A stretch of DNA of 64,000 bases. It comes from Pandoraea eparura (GTDB taxonomy: Bacteria; Pseudomonadota; Gammaproteobacteria; Burkholderiales; Burkholderiaceae). The translations under genes and the position numbers were made by a program. Below the pieces are notes generated by a model. That model was not told where the DNA came from. It ran no database searches and saw only the letters and a program-made list of their open reading frames with translations. This document shows, one piece after another, positions 16,087-25,930 of this stretch (the stretch's first letter is position 1; the number at the start of each line of letters is the position of its first letter). The stretch spans positions 310,001 to 374,000 of the forward strand of contig NZ_CABPSH010000001.1 in the NCBI RefSeq assembly GCF_902459725.1, given 5' to 3'.

Positions 16087-16859
16087 CAATGGCCTCCCGA
16101 ACCCAGATACGCTTCAATCACCGCCGGATTTTTCTGCACATCCTGCGGCAAACCCTCGGCAATCACCTTGCCGTAATCCAGCACCGTCATGCGGTTGCAC
16201 AAGCCCATCACCAGCTTCACGTCGTGCTCGATGAGCAGAATCGTCTTGCCGTCGCTACGGATCTTGTCGAGCAAGCCGCGCAACTCGACCTTCTCGGTCG
16301 CGTTCATGCCGGCGGCCGGTTCGTCGAGCGCGAGCAGCTTCGGGTCGGTCGCCAACGCACGCGCGATTTCCAGACGACGTTGGTGGCCGTACGAGAGGTT
16401 CGCCGCCGTGTAGTTGGCATACTTCGCCACGCCCACGTATTCGAGCAGTTCCATCGCGCGCTCGCGAATGGCTCGCTCCTCGGCCCTCGCGCCCGGATAC
16501 CGGACGATCGCGCCGATCACGCCCATCTTGGTTCGCACGTGACGGCCGACCATCACGTTCTCGACCACGGTCATGCCGCCGAACAGACGAATATTCTGGA
16601 ACGTGCGGGCAATCCCCGCCTTCGCCACTTCGTGCACGGCGGTCGGCTTGTAGGCCGAGCCGTCGAGTCTGAATTCGCCCGAGTCCGGCGTATAGAGACC
16701 GGTGATCACATTGAAGAACGTGGTCTTGCCGGCGCCGTTCGGGCCGATCAGCCCATAGATTTGCCCCGGTTTGATCTCCAGGCCCACATCGGTGAGGGCC
16801 TGCAGACCGCCGAAGCGCTTGTTCACGCCCTTGACGGACAGAAGAATTTGTTCGCTCAT
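16086..16859 (-). CDS. livG: Branched-chain amino acid ABC transporter ATP-binding protein LivG
   Basis: Second ATPase of the Liv transporter, 257 residues. Walker A is GPNGAGKTT (about residues 37-45), the signature LSYGHQRRLEIARAL carries Tyr-Gly in place of Gly-Gly as LivG proteins often do, and Walker B is LLALDEPAAGMN. It sits 21 bp after livM and overlaps livF by 4 bp. It pairs with LivF on the cytoplasmic face of the LivHM permease. Confidence 0.95.
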   Translation of the reverse strand: MSEQILLSVKGVNKRFGGLQALTDVGLEIKPGQIYGLIGPNGAGKTTFFNVITGLYTPDSGEFRLDGSAYKPTAVHEVAKAGIARTFQNIRLFGGMTVVENVMVGRHVRTKMGVIGAIVRYPGARAEERAIRERAMELLEYVGVAKYANYTAANLSYGHQRRLEIARALATDPKLLALDEPAAGMNATEKVELRGLLDKIRSDGKTILLIEHDVKLVMGLCNRMTVLDYGKVIAEGLPQDVQKNPAVIEAYLGSGGH

Positions 16860-16880
16860 AGTCAGGTCATCTCCCTCAAC

Positions 16881-18017
16881 TTACAGTGTCCGCTCTTCTG
16901 GACGCGGCGACGGCCACAGGCCGGCCGGACGGTACAGCATGATCAGGATCATGGCCAGACCGTACAGCAACTGCCGGATCACTTCGGGATCGACGATGAC
17001 GCTGCCAAACAGGCTCGTTTGCAACGGGCCCATGGTCGAGCGCAGGATTTCCGGGAAGGCCGAGAGCAGAATACCGCCCAGGATCACGCCCGGAATGTGG
17101 CCCATGCCGCCGAGCACCACCATCGAGAGCACGATGATCGACTCCCAGAACGTGAATGACTCGGGCGAGACAAAGCCCTGGAACGCCGAGAACATGCCGC
17201 CGGCCACACCGCCGAACGACGCGCCCATGGCAAACGCGAGCAACTTGATGTTGCGCGTGTTGATACCCATCGCCTTGGCGGCGATTTCATCTTCACGGAT
17301 GGCCACCCAGGCACGTCCAATGCGCGAGTGCTGCAAACGCACGCAGACGAACGCGATGAACAGCGCCAGAAAGACGAACAGGTAGTAATACATGTACACC
17401 GAGCTGACCTGGATCCCGAAGAAGTTGTGCGCCTTCGAGAAGTCGAAGCCACCGAGCGAGGCGGGCTCGATGCCGGTGATCCCCTTCGGGCCGTTGGTGA
17501 TGTTGACCGGCCGGTCCAGGTTGTTCATGAAGATACGGATGATTTCCCCGAAGCCCAACGTCACGATGGCCAGGTAATCGCCGCGCAGACGCAGCGTCGG
17601 TGCACCCAGCAGAATACCGAAGGTGGCGGCAACCGCTGCGCCGATCGGAATCGTGAACCACACCGGCACATGCAGTCCGCCTGGGAACAGATGCGCGATC
17701 CATGCGAAGTGCAGCGTGAGGTGAGGTGAGCTGAGGAAAGCGGTGACGTACGCGCCCACGGCATAGAACGCGATGTAGCCCAAGTCGAGCAGGCCGGCAA
17801 AGCCCACCACGATGTTCAGGCCCAGCGCGAGCATGATGTAGAGCAGCGCGAAGTCGAGCACGCGCACCCAGTAGTTGCCGCCGGCGTAGCCGACCAGCAC
17901 TGGCGCGACAATCGCCGCGATGAGGAAGAACGCGAGACCGCGATAGGCCTTGCGAGCCGCGGCCGCTTCCGTGAGCGGCGTCGCGGCGCCGGAGGAGGTT
18001 TGTACGGGTTGAGTCAT
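16881..18017 (-). CDS. livM: Branched-chain amino acid ABC transporter permease LivM
   Basis: Inner-membrane permease of 378 residues with about ten hydrophobic helices. The conserved Liv permease segments are present: LLDLGYIAFYAVGAYVTAFL near the N-terminus and the EAA-like loop IREDEIAAKAMGINTRNIKLLAFAMGA that docks on the ATPases. A 25-residue Thr/Ala-rich cytoplasmic tail precedes the first helix. The gene lies 18 bp after livH in the same operon. Confidence 0.94.
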   Translation of the reverse strand: MTQPVQTSSGAATPLTEAAAARKAYRGLAFFLIAAIVAPVLVGYAGGNYWVRVLDFALLYIMLALGLNIVVGFAGLLDLGYIAFYAVGAYVTAFLSSPHLTLHFAWIAHLFPGGLHVPVWFTIPIGAAVAATFGILLGAPTLRLRGDYLAIVTLGFGEIIRIFMNNLDRPVNITNGPKGITGIEPASLGGFDFSKAHNFFGIQVSSVYMYYYLFVFLALFIAFVCVRLQHSRIGRAWVAIREDEIAAKAMGINTRNIKLLAFAMGASFGGVAGGMFSAFQGFVSPESFTFWESIIVLSMVVLGGMGHIPGVILGGILLSAFPEILRSTMGPLQTSLFGSVIVDPEVIRQLLYGLAMILIMLYRPAGLWPSPRPEERTL

Positions 18018-18035
18018 GATGTCGTTCCTCCCCGC

Positions 18036-18986
18036 TTATGCACGATCCGCCACGCGCTCGCCGAGCAAACCACTCGGACGGAACACGAGCACCGCAATCA
18101 GGACAATGAAAGCGAACACGTCCTGATAGTTACTGCCAAACACGCCCCCGGTCAGATCGCCGATATACCCGGCGCCAAGCGCTTCGATCAGGCCGAGCAG
18201 CACACCGCCGACCATCGCGCCCTGCAGGTTGCCGATACCGCCGAGCACCGCCGCCGTGAACGCTTTCATCCCGGGAATGAAACCCATGTAGAAGTGCACG
18301 TTGCCGTAGTTCGACGCCATCATCACGCCTGCGAGCGCCGCGAGTCCACCGCCCAGCGCGAACGTGGCGGAGATCACGAAGTTCGGGTTCACGCCCATGA
18401 GGCCGGCAACGTTACGGTTTTCCGCGGTCGCCCGCATGGCGCGGCCGAGCTTGGTGCGGTTCACGAGCTGTGTGAGCCCGAACATCACGAGGAAGGCAAC
18501 GACCACGATCACGACGCCGGTGCCATTGGTCACGGCGCCGATTTGGTCGCCGTGCTGCGGAATCACGGTCATGGCGTCGGTCGGCAGCAGTTGCGGGAAC
18601 GAGAGGGGGTTACGCGACCAGATCAGCATGGCGATAGTCTGCAGAAGCAGCGACACACCGATGGCGGTGATCAGCGGCGCCAGACGCGGCGCATTGCGCA
18701 ACGGCCGGTAGGCCACACGCTCGATCACGAAGTTGGTCAAGGCACACACGGGCATACACACGAGCGTGGCAATGGCCAGCATGAGTGCCGGGTTCATGTC
18801 CGGCGCAATTTTCAACAACAGGTTGATGGTGGAGAGCGCGACCATCGCGCCGATCATCATCACATCGGCGTGGGCAAAGTTGATGATGCCCAAAATGCCA
18901 TAAACCATCGTATAGCCGAGTGCAATGATCGCGTAGACGCTGCCAAGCACGAGGCCGTTCAAGATTTGTTGGATAAAGATATCCAT
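18036..18986 (-). CDS. livH: Branched-chain amino acid ABC transporter permease LivH
   Basis: Inner-membrane permease of 316 residues forming the heterodimeric channel with LivM. It starts MDIFIQQILNGLVLGSVYAIIALGYTMVYGILGIINFAHAD, the standard LivH opening, and carries the cytoplasmic loop RAMRATAENRNVAGLMGVN for ATPase contact. It is separated from the binding-protein gene livK by 212 bp holding two stem-loops, a common way to make the binding protein in excess over the membrane parts. Confidence 0.95.
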   Translation of the reverse strand: MDIFIQQILNGLVLGSVYAIIALGYTMVYGILGIINFAHADVMMIGAMVALSTINLLLKIAPDMNPALMLAIATLVCMPVCALTNFVIERVAYRPLRNAPRLAPLITAIGVSLLLQTIAMLIWSRNPLSFPQLLPTDAMTVIPQHGDQIGAVTNGTGVVIVVVAFLVMFGLTQLVNRTKLGRAMRATAENRNVAGLMGVNPNFVISATFALGGGLAALAGVMMASNYGNVHFYMGFIPGMKAFTAAVLGGIGNLQGAMVGGVLLGLIEALGAGYIGDLTGGVFGSNYQDVFAFIVLIAVLVFRPSGLLGERVADRA

Positions 18987-19099
18987 GAAGCTAACTCCTT
19001 GTCCCGAGAACGGGCTCTCGACACGCTTGCCCGATCGGGCGCGCGAGGGGGTCGAGAGAACTGCGGGTAATGAGGCGTAATCCTGTGTCAGGAGGGGGG

Positions 19100-19176
19100 G
19101 CCGTGCCCGTCATGCAGGCACGGCGTCTTTCCGCAGAGATAGGAACGGCACCGAACGGGTAGGCAACGGTGCCGTT
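19100..19176. other. Two stem-loops between livK and livH
   Basis: GCCGTGCC (19100-19107) pairs with GGCACGGC (19117-19124), and AACGGCACCG (19144-19153) pairs with CGGTGCCGTT (19167-19176). Neither is followed by a strong T run in the direction of transcription (minus strand). They most likely stabilise the 3' end of livK mRNA or attenuate read-through into livHMGF. Confidence 0.55.
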
Positions 19177-19198
19177 TCATGGCGCGAGCGCCCTAGAG

Positions 19199-20407
19199 TT
19201 ACATCTTCACCACGTCGAGCACGCTCTTCTTCTTGTCCTTGTAGTTGTAGAGCGTGATCACCGGCTCCTTCATGTCGCCCTTGCTGTCGAAGGCGATGTG
19301 GCCGATAACGCCCTTGTAATCGGTGGCCGGCATGGCTGCCAGGATCTTGGCCGGATCGGTCGAGTTGGCACGCTTCATGGCGTCGATGATCACGTTGACG
19401 GCGTCATACGTGAACGGGGCGTAGATCTGGATCGGCTGGTTGAAACGGGCTTCGTAACGCTTCGAGAAGTCCGCACCGCCTTCCATCTTCGACAGCGCCA
19501 TACCCGCTTCCGAGCAGACGATGTTGTCAATGGCGTCGCCGGCCAGTTCGGCCACCTTGTCGGTACACACGCCGTCGCCGGCCAGCACCTTGGCACCGAT
19601 GCCCAGTTCCTTCGACTGCTTGGCGAACGGGCCGCCGGTCGCATCCATACCACCGTACATGATGATGTCCGGACGCTCACCCTTGATCTTCGTCAGAATG
19701 GCGCGGAAGTCCGTAGCCTTGTCGTTGGTCGCGTCGTGCGAGAGCACCTTCAGGCCGTTGGCCTTGGCGGTCTTCTCGAACTCGTCGGCCAAGCCCTTGC
19801 CGTACGCGGTCGCGTCGTCGACGATGGCCACCGACTTGGCGCCCAACGCCTTGGTGGCGTAGTTGGCCAGTGCCGGACCCTGCTGGGCATCGGTCGCCAC
19901 CACGCGGTAGGCCGTCTTGAAGCCCTGCTGCGTGTAGGCCGGGTTGGTGGCCGACGGGGAGATCTGCACGATGCCGGCATCGCTATAGATCTTCGATGCC
20001 GGGATCGTCGTGCCCGAATTCAAGTGGCCCACCACGGCAACGACCTTCTCGTCGACGAGTTTCTGGGCGACCTGCGTTGCGGTCTTCGGATCGGCCGCAT
20101 CATCTTCAGCCAGCAGTTCGAGCTTGACCGGCTTGCCGTCGATGACCAGACCCGCCTTGTTGGCTTCTTCGACAGCGAGGCGTGCACCATTTTCGTTATC
20201 TTTGCCCAAGTGAGCAATTTGGCCCGTCAGCGGCGCAACGTGACCAATTTTGACTACAACCGCATCACCGCCCCCGCTGGCGGCAGTCGTCGCGGCGGGC
20301 GCCGAAGCGGCACCCGAATCGGCCTGCTTTTCTTCCTTCTGACCGCATGCCGCCAACAGCGTCACTGCGGCTACAACGGGCAGTACCTTCGCGAACTTGA
20401 GTTGCAT
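19199..20407 (-). CDS. livK: Branched-chain amino acid ABC transporter substrate-binding protein
   Basis: Binding protein of 402 residues that captures leucine-type amino acids in the periplasm. A signal peptide with a lipobox (VTLLAAC, Cys about 21) suggests a lipoprotein, unusual for enteric LivK but common for its betaproteobacterial homologues. A Ala/Ser/Thr linker follows, then the periplasmic binding fold beginning VVKIGHVAPLTGQIAHLGKDNENGARLAVEEAN. ATG 20407 has CTGGAGAT 7 nt before it; the open frame continues 43 codons upstream without conservation. Ligand specificity within the branched-chain/amide family is not certain from sequence. Confidence 0.93.
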   Translation of the reverse strand: MQLKFAKVLPVVAAVTLLAACGQKEEKQADSGAASAPAATTAASGGGDAVVVKIGHVAPLTGQIAHLGKDNENGARLAVEEANKAGLVIDGKPVKLELLAEDDAADPKTATQVAQKLVDEKVVAVVGHLNSGTTIPASKIYSDAGIVQISPSATNPAYTQQGFKTAYRVVATDAQQGPALANYATKALGAKSVAIVDDATAYGKGLADEFEKTAKANGLKVLSHDATNDKATDFRAILTKIKGERPDIIMYGGMDATGGPFAKQSKELGIGAKVLAGDGVCTDKVAELAGDAIDNIVCSEAGMALSKMEGGADFSKRYEARFNQPIQIYAPFTYDAVNVIIDAMKRANSTDPAKILAAMPATDYKGVIGHIAFDSKGDMKEPVITLYNYKDKKKSVLDVVKM

Positions 20408-21037
20408 GTGATTATCTCCAGATTGTCGGCGGATGAATAACGCCAGTAACGCCAATTCAACGTTTCGTATGCGAAACGCGCGCATTGTAACTCCATTCTT
20501 TGCGGATGCGATGCTCGCCGCCACAGGGTTTTCCATAATGGAGGCCTAAGGTTTTATACCGACTTGTGCAACCCGATTTTTTCAAAAGCGCAACCCTGGA
20601 TTGGATAAAGGTTTTATACACCCGTGCTCACCTGCCCGGGTAACGTCATGGTGCAAGCGGCGCACCATTCATGGGCCAGACCATTGCAACACCTAAAAGA
20701 GCAATTTGCATGCCACATAATTTTGAGCGTCCTCTCTAATTAAGGAAGCAAATAAATAATTGACTTTCGGAAAGTCAATTACGCATTTGGGCACCAATTC
20801 AATATTCACTGAATTGCAGATTGCGGCAGGGAGTTTTATCTACCGAGACATCGAAAACAGCGAAATTCGACGTGCGGATTTTTTGCAAAAATAAATTCGA
20901 TAATGCGCGAATTCCGCACGACAAATCGATGGCGCGACCGGCGATCCAGCGAGTGACGCCGGACGTACGTCAGGGGGGCCTGACGCGCACCGTCTTGGGG
21001 AGCCGGCCTGAAGCGAGGAGGCGCAGGAATGCGGCAT
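20408..21037. promoter_or_regulatory. 630-bp AT-rich spacer upstream of livK with repeats and palindromes
   Basis: No gene is convincing here. The spacer is clearly AT-richer than its surroundings. It holds a 12-bp direct repeat AAGGTTTTATAC at 20548-20559 and 20608-20619 (reading TATAAA toward livK, so each may contain a -10), a perfect 23-bp palindrome at 20758-20780 (arm AATTGACTTTC), and a second inverted repeat CAATTCA/TGAATTG at 20795-20816. The livK promoter and its regulation must lie here. The base composition may also mark old inserted DNA. Confidence 0.6.
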
Positions 21038-21072
21038 AAAAAAACCGGGGCCGTACAAGACGACACCCGGTT
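21038..21072 (-). terminator. Intrinsic terminator of ispH
   Basis: On the minus strand AACCGGG pairs with CCCGGTT and is followed at once by a run of T (21045-21038). It lies about 55 bp past the ispH stop. Confidence 0.75.
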
Positions 21073-21126
21073 CGGCAGCCATGCGGGGTTGCCGCTGGCC
21101 GATCGGTCTGACTGCGATGATGGCGC

Positions 21127-22101
21127 TTAAGCGGCACTCACCGGCACAAGGCCCTTGGGAAGGGGAAACGCAATATTCTCTTCCACGCCATCGAGCACCT
21201 TGACCTGATTGACACCCAGCTCGCGCAGACGCGAAACGATGGATTGCGCCAACACTTCCGGGGCGGACGCTCCGGCCGTCACACCAATCCGGCGCTTGCC
21301 GTCGAACCACTCCGGCTTGAGTTGCTCCGGTGCGTCGATCATATAGGCGGGCACACCCATCTTCTCGGCGACTTCGCGCAGGCGATTCGAGTTGGAACTG
21401 TTCGGGCTGCCGACCACCACGACCACGTCGCACTGCGGCGCCATGAACTTCACGGCATCCTGGCGATTCTGCGTGGCGTAACAGATATCCTGCTTTTTCG
21501 GCTCGGTAATCAGCGGGAAGCGCTGCTTGAGCGCGTTGATGACCTCGGCAGCATCGTCGACGGACAGCGTCGTCTGCGTCACATAGGCGAGCTTGCCCTC
21601 GTCTGCGACCTGCAGCGCCAGCACGTCGTCGATCGTCTCGACGAGGAACATACCCTCGCCCGACTGGCCCATCGTGCCTTCCACTTCCGGATGCCCCTTG
21701 TGGCCGATCATGATGATCTCGAGCCCCTGGCTGCGCATCTTCGCAACTTCGACGTGCACCTTCGTGACAAGCGGGCAGGTTGCGTCGAAGATGCGCAGAC
21801 CGCGCGCGTCCGCTTCGGCGCGCACCGCCTGCGATACCCCGTGGGCGCTGAAAATCAGCGTGTTGCCCGCCGGCACGTCGGTCAGCGCTTCGACGAAAAT
21901 CGCGCCCTTCTTGCGCAGGTTGTCGACGACATACGCGTTGTGCACGATCTCATGGCGCACGTAAATCGGCGCGCCGTACATCGCGAGCGCGCGCTCGACA
22001 ATCTCGATTGCACGGTCGACGCCCGCGCAAAAGCCGCGCGGCTGAGCCAGCAGGATTTCCGCATCCGACAGGGTCGGTGCTACAACTTGGGTGGCGCTCA
22101 T
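21127..22101 (-). CDS. ispH: 4-hydroxy-3-methylbut-2-enyl diphosphate reductase
   Basis: Last enzyme of the MEP isoprenoid pathway, an iron-sulfur reductase that makes IPP and DMAPP in the cytoplasm. The protein has 324 residues. The three cluster cysteines are Cys25 ([11 protein letters not shown]), Cys109 ([11 protein letters not shown]) and Cys207 ([13 protein letters not shown]). The catalytic TEPKKQDI and His residues of the HGVS and GHKGHPE loops are present. It is 8 bp downstream of the FKBP gene, the usual fkpB-ispH pair. Confidence 0.97.
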   Translation of the reverse strand: MSATQVVAPTLSDAEILLAQPRGFCAGVDRAIEIVERALAMYGAPIYVRHEIVHNAYVVDNLRKKGAIFVEALTDVPAGNTLIFSAHGVSQAVRAEADARGLRIFDATCPLVTKVHVEVAKMRSQGLEIIMIGHKGHPEVEGTMGQSGEGMFLVETIDDVLALQVADEGKLAYVTQTTLSVDDAAEVINALKQRFPLITEPKKQDICYATQNRQDAVKFMAPQCDVVVVVGSPNSSNSNRLREVAEKMGVPAYMIDAPEQLKPEWFDGKRRIGVTAGASAPEVLAQSIVSRLRELGVNQVKVLDGVEENIAFPLPKGLVPVSAA

Positions 22102-22109
22102 CTCGATTC

Positions 22110-22565
22110 CTACAGAATGCCGATAATCTGGACTTCGAACACGATCGGCTGGCCGGCCAGCGGGTGATTGAAGTCGAACAAGGCCCAGCCATCGCCCAGC
22201 TCACGCAGGATGCCCGCATAGCGGCCGCCGCTCGGCGCATTGAACTCGACCAGATCGCCAACGCTATAGGCTTCGCCGAAGTTGCTGTTTTCTTCCAGCG
22301 TCTTCATCGAAACGCGTTGCAGCAGCTCCGGGTTGCGCGGGCCGAACGCGTTTTCCGGCGCCAGGTCGATCCGGCGCCGCTCCCCCACCGCCATGCCCAG
22401 CAGCGCCTGTTCCAACGTCGGCGCCATCTGGCCGCCGCCCAGTTGCAGCGTCGCCGGCGTACCTTCAAAAGTGTTGACAATGTCCGCACCGTCGGGCGCG
22501 GCGATCCGGTAGTGGAGCGTCAGATAGGAATCATCTTGAACCACTGGGGTTACGGCAGAACTCAT
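22110..22565 (-). CDS. fkpB: FKBP-type peptidyl-prolyl cis-trans isomerase, SlpA/FkpB type
   Basis: Cytoplasmic prolyl isomerase/chaperone of 151 residues. The FKBP core is interrupted by an IF (insert-in-flap) domain as in SlyD and Slp[20 protein letters not shown] and [17 protein letters not shown] form the FKBP part, [17 protein letters not shown] starts the flap, and [16 protein letters not shown] closes it. It is cotranscribed with ispH and probably assists folding generally. It lacks the metal-binding His/Cys tail of SlyD. Confidence 0.92.
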   Translation of the reverse strand: MSSAVTPVVQDDSYLTLHYRIAAPDGADIVNTFEGTPATLQLGGGQMAPTLEQALLGMAVGERRRIDLAPENAFGPRNPELLQRVSMKTLEENSNFGEAYSVGDLVEFNAPSGGRYAGILRELGDGWALFDFNHPLAGQPIVFEVQIIGIL

Positions 22566-22725
22566 GGGGGTCTCACAGCAAGGTCAAGCTATTATTGTAA
22601 ATGACGGCGCGTTGCGCGTCCGGCTCCCCATCGAAGCGGCCCCGATTTTTTCCCGTCGACGGCCCTGTTTGTGATTCGTGACACCCGCGATCATGCGCGC
22701 GACCGTGTCCGCCCCAGGAGTCGTC

Positions 22726-23400
22726 ATGTCCATCGCTCAATGGCCGCTCGCCGAGCGGCCCCGTGAAAAAATGCTGGCCCGCGGCGCCGGCGCCCTGTCC
22801 GATGCCGAGCTGCTCGCGATCTTGCTGCGTACGGGCTCGCACGGGCGCAACGCCGTCGATCTCGGTCGCGACCTGCTGGCGCGAAGCGGATCGCTCACCC
22901 GGCTGCTCGCCACGCCTTTCGAGACGTTGCGCCAAATTCCCGGGCTGGGGCAAGCCAAAGTTCTGCAATTTCAGGCGGCCCTCGAAGTGGCGCGCCGCAT
23001 GCTGGGCGAAGGTATGCAGTCCGGCAGTCTGCTCGACTCCCCGTCGCGCGTGCATGACTATCTGCGGCTCACGCTGCAGGATCGGTCGCGCGAGCGTTTT
23101 GCCTGCCTGTTTCTCGACGCCGCCCACCGGCTGATCAGCACCCGCATCATGTTCGAGGGCACGCTCACGCAAACCTGCGCCTATCCACGCGAGATCGTGC
23201 GCGCCGCGCTCGACGTGCACGCCGCGGCGGTCATCGTCGCGCACAATCATCCGTCCGGCGTTCCCACCCCGAGCGCGGCCGATCTGGCGCTCACCCGCCA
23301 ATTGGGCGATGCGCTGGCCTTGCTGGAAATCCGGCTGCTCGACCATTTCATCGTGGCCGGGGCCGGCGTGTACTCTCTCGCGGAGCATGGCGATCTGTGA
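22726..23400 (+). CDS. radC: DNA repair protein RadC (JAMM/MPN+ domain)
   Basis: Protein of 224 residues. An N-terminal helix-hairpin-helix-like part (LRQIPGLGQAK) is followed by a JAMM metalloprotease-type domain with the motif HNHPSG...SAAD (HxH...SxxD), so zinc binding is likely. ATG 22726 has CAGGAG at 5 nt and matches the 222-residue E. coli length; the frame also opens earlier with GTG 22678. Despite its name, its role in repair is disputed. It is divergent from fkpB-ispH. Confidence 0.93.
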   Translation: MSIAQWPLAERPREKMLARGAGALSDAELLAILLRTGSHGRNAVDLGRDLLARSGSLTRLLATPFETLRQIPGLGQAKVLQFQAALEVARRMLGEGMQSGSLLDSPSRVHDYLRLTLQDRSRERFACLFLDAAHRLISTRIMFEGTLTQTCAYPREIVRAALDVHAAAVIVAHNHPSGVPTPSAADLALTRQLGDALALLEIRLLDHFIVAGAGVYSLAEHGDL

Positions 23401-23534
23401 CGCCTTACAACACTTGCCCAGAATTTTGGCAGTCGGGTCGCGTTCGCGGCGCGCTTGCGCTATAATCCGTCCCTTCCCCGAATCTCCGACAGACGTTTCC
23501 CGCCAGGGACTCGCATCCTACATCGCGAAAGCGA

Positions 23535-23564
23535 TTGATTTGTCTGGGATTTTTGTGGTATCAT
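23535..23564 (+). promoter_or_regulatory. Candidate promoter of rpmB-rpmG
   Basis: TTGATT (23535-23540), an 18-bp spacer and TATCAT (23559-23564), 60 bp before rpmB. A TATAAT at 23461-23466 could be the -10 of a second, upstream promoter, but its -35 is poor. Confidence 0.45.
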
Positions 23565-23623
23565 CGCGGTCTGTCTTTTCGACTCACCTTTTTTTACACA
23601 GAATTCTGGGTTAGGAGTGCTTC

Positions 23624-23857
23624 ATGGCACGCGTATGTCAAGTGACCGGGAAAGCGCCGATGGTCGGCAACAACGTTTCCCACGCCAACAACAAAACCAA
23701 GCGTCGTTTTCTTCCGAACTTGCAAAATCGCCGGTTCTGGGTTGAGAGCGAAAACCGCTTTGTGCGCCTGCGCATTTCGAAGGCCGGCCTGCGCCTGATC
23801 GACAAGAACGGCATCGACGCCGTTCTGGCGGACCTGCGTTCGCGCAGCGCCATCTAA
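23624..23857 (+). CDS. rpmB: 50S ribosomal protein L28
   Basis: Ribosomal protein of 77 residues, the normal length. It opens [32 protein letters not shown] as expected for L28 and is highly basic. The ribosome site TTAGGAG stands 7 nt before ATG 23624. It is cotranscribed with rpmG 16 bp downstream, ending at the hairpin near 24100. Confidence 0.97.
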   Translation: MARVCQVTGKAPMVGNNVSHANNKTKRRFLPNLQNRRFWVESENRFVRLRISKAGLRLIDKNGIDAVLADLRSRSAI

Positions 23858-23873
23858 GTTTTAGGAGATCATC

Positions 23874-24041
23874 ATGGCAAAAGGCGCTCGCGACAAGATT
23901 AAGCTGGAATCGACCGCTGGCACGGGTCATTTCTACACGACCACCAAGAACAAGCGCACCCATCCGGAAAAGATGGAAATCAGCAAGTTCGATCCGGTGG
24001 CTCGTAAGCACGTGGCCTACAAGGAAACCAAGATCAAATAA
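23874..24041 (+). CDS. rpmG: 50S ribosomal protein L33
   Basis: Ribosomal protein of 55 residues. The frame from ATG 23874 to TAA 24039-24041 begins [16 protein letters not shown] and ends YKETKIK, with the TKNKR and [17 protein letters not shown] segments of L33. A TTAGGAG ribosome site precedes it, as for rpmB. It lacks the zinc-binding Cys pairs, so it is the C-minus form. Confidence 0.97.
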   Translation: MAKGARDKIKLESTAGTGHFYTTTKNKRTHPEKMEISKFDPVARKHVAYKETKIK

Positions 24042-24084
24042 GATCAACAGGTTTTCTCGCAGCGGTTCGCTGCTGCGTTCGATA

Positions 24085-24106
24085 CCCCGCCCCTGGCGGG
24101 GTTTTT
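24085..24106 (+). terminator. Terminator of rpmB-rpmG
   Basis: CCCCGCC, loop CCT, GGCGGGG, then TTTTT (24085-24106), 44 bp after the rpmG stop. Confidence 0.9.
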
Positions 24107-24283
24107 CGTTTGGGCGTCCCGAAATTCGCGACGCTACGCTATGCGTAGTCACGCAACGCAGAATTTCTCCGATGTGCGCATAGGGTCATGTGTCGCGCGC
24201 GTATTGACTCGCTATACTGGCTCATTTCCCATCACGTGAATCACACCACGCCCGTGGCGTCGATTCCAGAGAGCGCGCGTATC

Positions 24284-25888
24284 ATGAATTTCGATGTCGT
24301 CATCGTCGGCAGTGGGCTCGCCGGCCAGTCTGTCGCCCTGCATCTGGCCAAAACCTGCCGCGTGGCGCTGGTCGCCAAACGCCCCATGCCCGAAGGGGCA
24401 AGCGACTGGGCACAAGGCGGCATCGCCGCCGTGCTCGACTCGACCGATAGCGTCGACGAGCATGTCGCGGACACCCTCGTTGCCGGTGCCGACCTGTGCG
24501 ACGAAGCCGCCACGCGATTCATCGTCGAACACAGCCGCGAAGCCATCGAGTGGCTCATCGCGCAAGGCGTGCCGTTCACCCGCGACGATGCCGCCGAACT
24601 CGGCTTCCACCTGACGCGCGAAGGCGGCCATAGCCACCGCCGCATCATTCATGCCGCCGACGCCACCGGGCACGCCGTGATCGCCACGCTCACCGAGCGC
24701 GTGCGCCAGCATCCGAACATCACCGTGTTCGAAAACCACTTCGCGGTCGATCTGATCACCTCCGACCGTGCCGATGCGGCACCGACGGCCGGCCGTCACT
24801 GCCAAGGCCTGTACGTGCAGGATCTCGGCACCGGCGAAGTCCACGCCATGACGGCGCGGCACACGGTGCTGGCCACGGGCGGCGCGGGTAAGGTGTATCT
24901 CTACACAACCAACCCCGACACCGCGACCGGCGACGGTATCGCAATGGCCTGGCGTGCCGGTTGCCGCATCGCGAACATGGAGTTCATCCAGTTCCACCCG
25001 ACCTGTCTTTATCATCCGTATGCCAAGTCGTTCCTGATCACGGAAGCCGTGCGCGGTGAAGGCGGACGCCTGGTGTTGCCAGACGGCACGCGCTTCATGC
25101 CACAACACGACCCGCGCGCCGAACTGGCGCCGCGTGACATCGTGGCCCGCGCCATCGACTTCGAGATGAAGAAGCACGGCCTGGACTGCGTGTATCTCGA
25201 CATCAGTCATCAAAGCCCCGAATTCCTGCACGAGCACTTTCCTACGATCCTGGCACGCTGCGCCGAACTGGGCATCGATATCACGAAGCAACCGATTCCG
25301 GTGGTGCCGGCAGCGCACTATACGTGCGGCGGCATCGTCACCGACATGCGCGGGCGCACCGACCTGCCCGGGCTCTACGCCGTCGGCGAAGCCACGTACA
25401 CCGGTCTGCATGGCGCCAACCGTCTCGCCAGCAACTCGCTGCTCGAATGCCTGGTGCTCGGCAAAGCCGCGGCCGAAGATATCCAGCGAGGGGAAGCAAC
25501 GGTAGCCACGCCGGAAGATGTCCCCGCATGGGACGAAAGCCGCGTCTCGGATGCCGACGAGGAAGTCGTCGTCGCCCATAACTGGGACGAACTGCGTCGC
25601 ATGATGTGGAACTACGTCGGCATTGTGCGCACGACCAAGCGGCTGGAGCGGGCGCAGCATCGCATCGCCCTGTTGCGCGAGGAGATTGCCGAGTACTACG
25701 CGAACTTCCGCGTGAGCCGCGATCTACTGGAATTGCGCAATCTGGTCGACGTGGCGTCGTTGATCGTCGACAGCGCGCTGTCGCGCCACGAGAGCCGCGG
25801 CCTGCACTTCTCGAGAGACTTCCCGGATACCTTGCCGAAAGCCCTGCCGACCGTGCTTTCCCCCGCGTTGCCGCGCCGCGCTCGCTGA
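24284..25888 (+). CDS. nadB: L-aspartate oxidase
   Basis: Flavoenzyme of 534 residues that oxidises aspartate to iminoaspartate for NAD synthesis. The FAD fingerprint [15 protein letters not shown] is at 5-19, [10 protein letters not shown] and the active-site HSHRRIIHA segment follow, and the fumarate-reductase-like His/Arg motifs [10 protein letters not shown] and [11 protein letters not shown] are present. I begin at ATG 24284, where the flavoprotein fold starts; the frame is open 32 codons further with no conservation, and the ribosome site is weak. It converges with nadA-nadC on the other side of a strong terminator, so the three quinolinate genes are linked but not one operon. Confidence 0.95.
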   Translation: MNFDVVIVGSGLAGQSVALHLAKTCRVALVAKRPMPEGASDWAQGGIAAVLDSTDSVDEHVADTLVAGADLCDEAATRFIVEHSREAIEWLIAQGVPFTRDDAAELGFHLTREGGHSHRRIIHAADATGHAVIATLTERVRQHPNITVFENHFAVDLITSDRADAAPTAGRHCQGLYVQDLGTGEVHAMTARHTVLATGGAGKVYLYTTNPDTATGDGIAMAWRAGCRIANMEFIQFHPTCLYHPYAKSFLITEAVRGEGGRLVLPDGTRFMPQHDPRAELAPRDIVARAIDFEMKKHGLDCVYLDISHQSPEFLHEHFPTILARCAELGIDITKQPIPVVPAAHYTCGGIVTDMRGRTDLPGLYAVGEATYTGLHGANRLASNSLLECLVLGKAAAEDIQRGEATVATPEDVPAWDESRVSDADEEVVVAHNWDELRRMMWNYVGIVRTTKRLERAQHRIALLREEIAEYYANFRVSRDLLELRNLVDVASLIVDSALSRHESRGLHFSRDFPDTLPKALPTVLSPALPRRAR

Positions 25889-25930
25889 CCGGCGGGCGAT
25901 CGCTCGCACCGCGCCAACGGTGAAAGCAAA

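Noticed and set aside
20821-21039. Plus-strand 72-codon frame in the livK-ispH spacer
   Set aside because: No ribosome site, basic random-looking composition, overlaps the ispH terminator.
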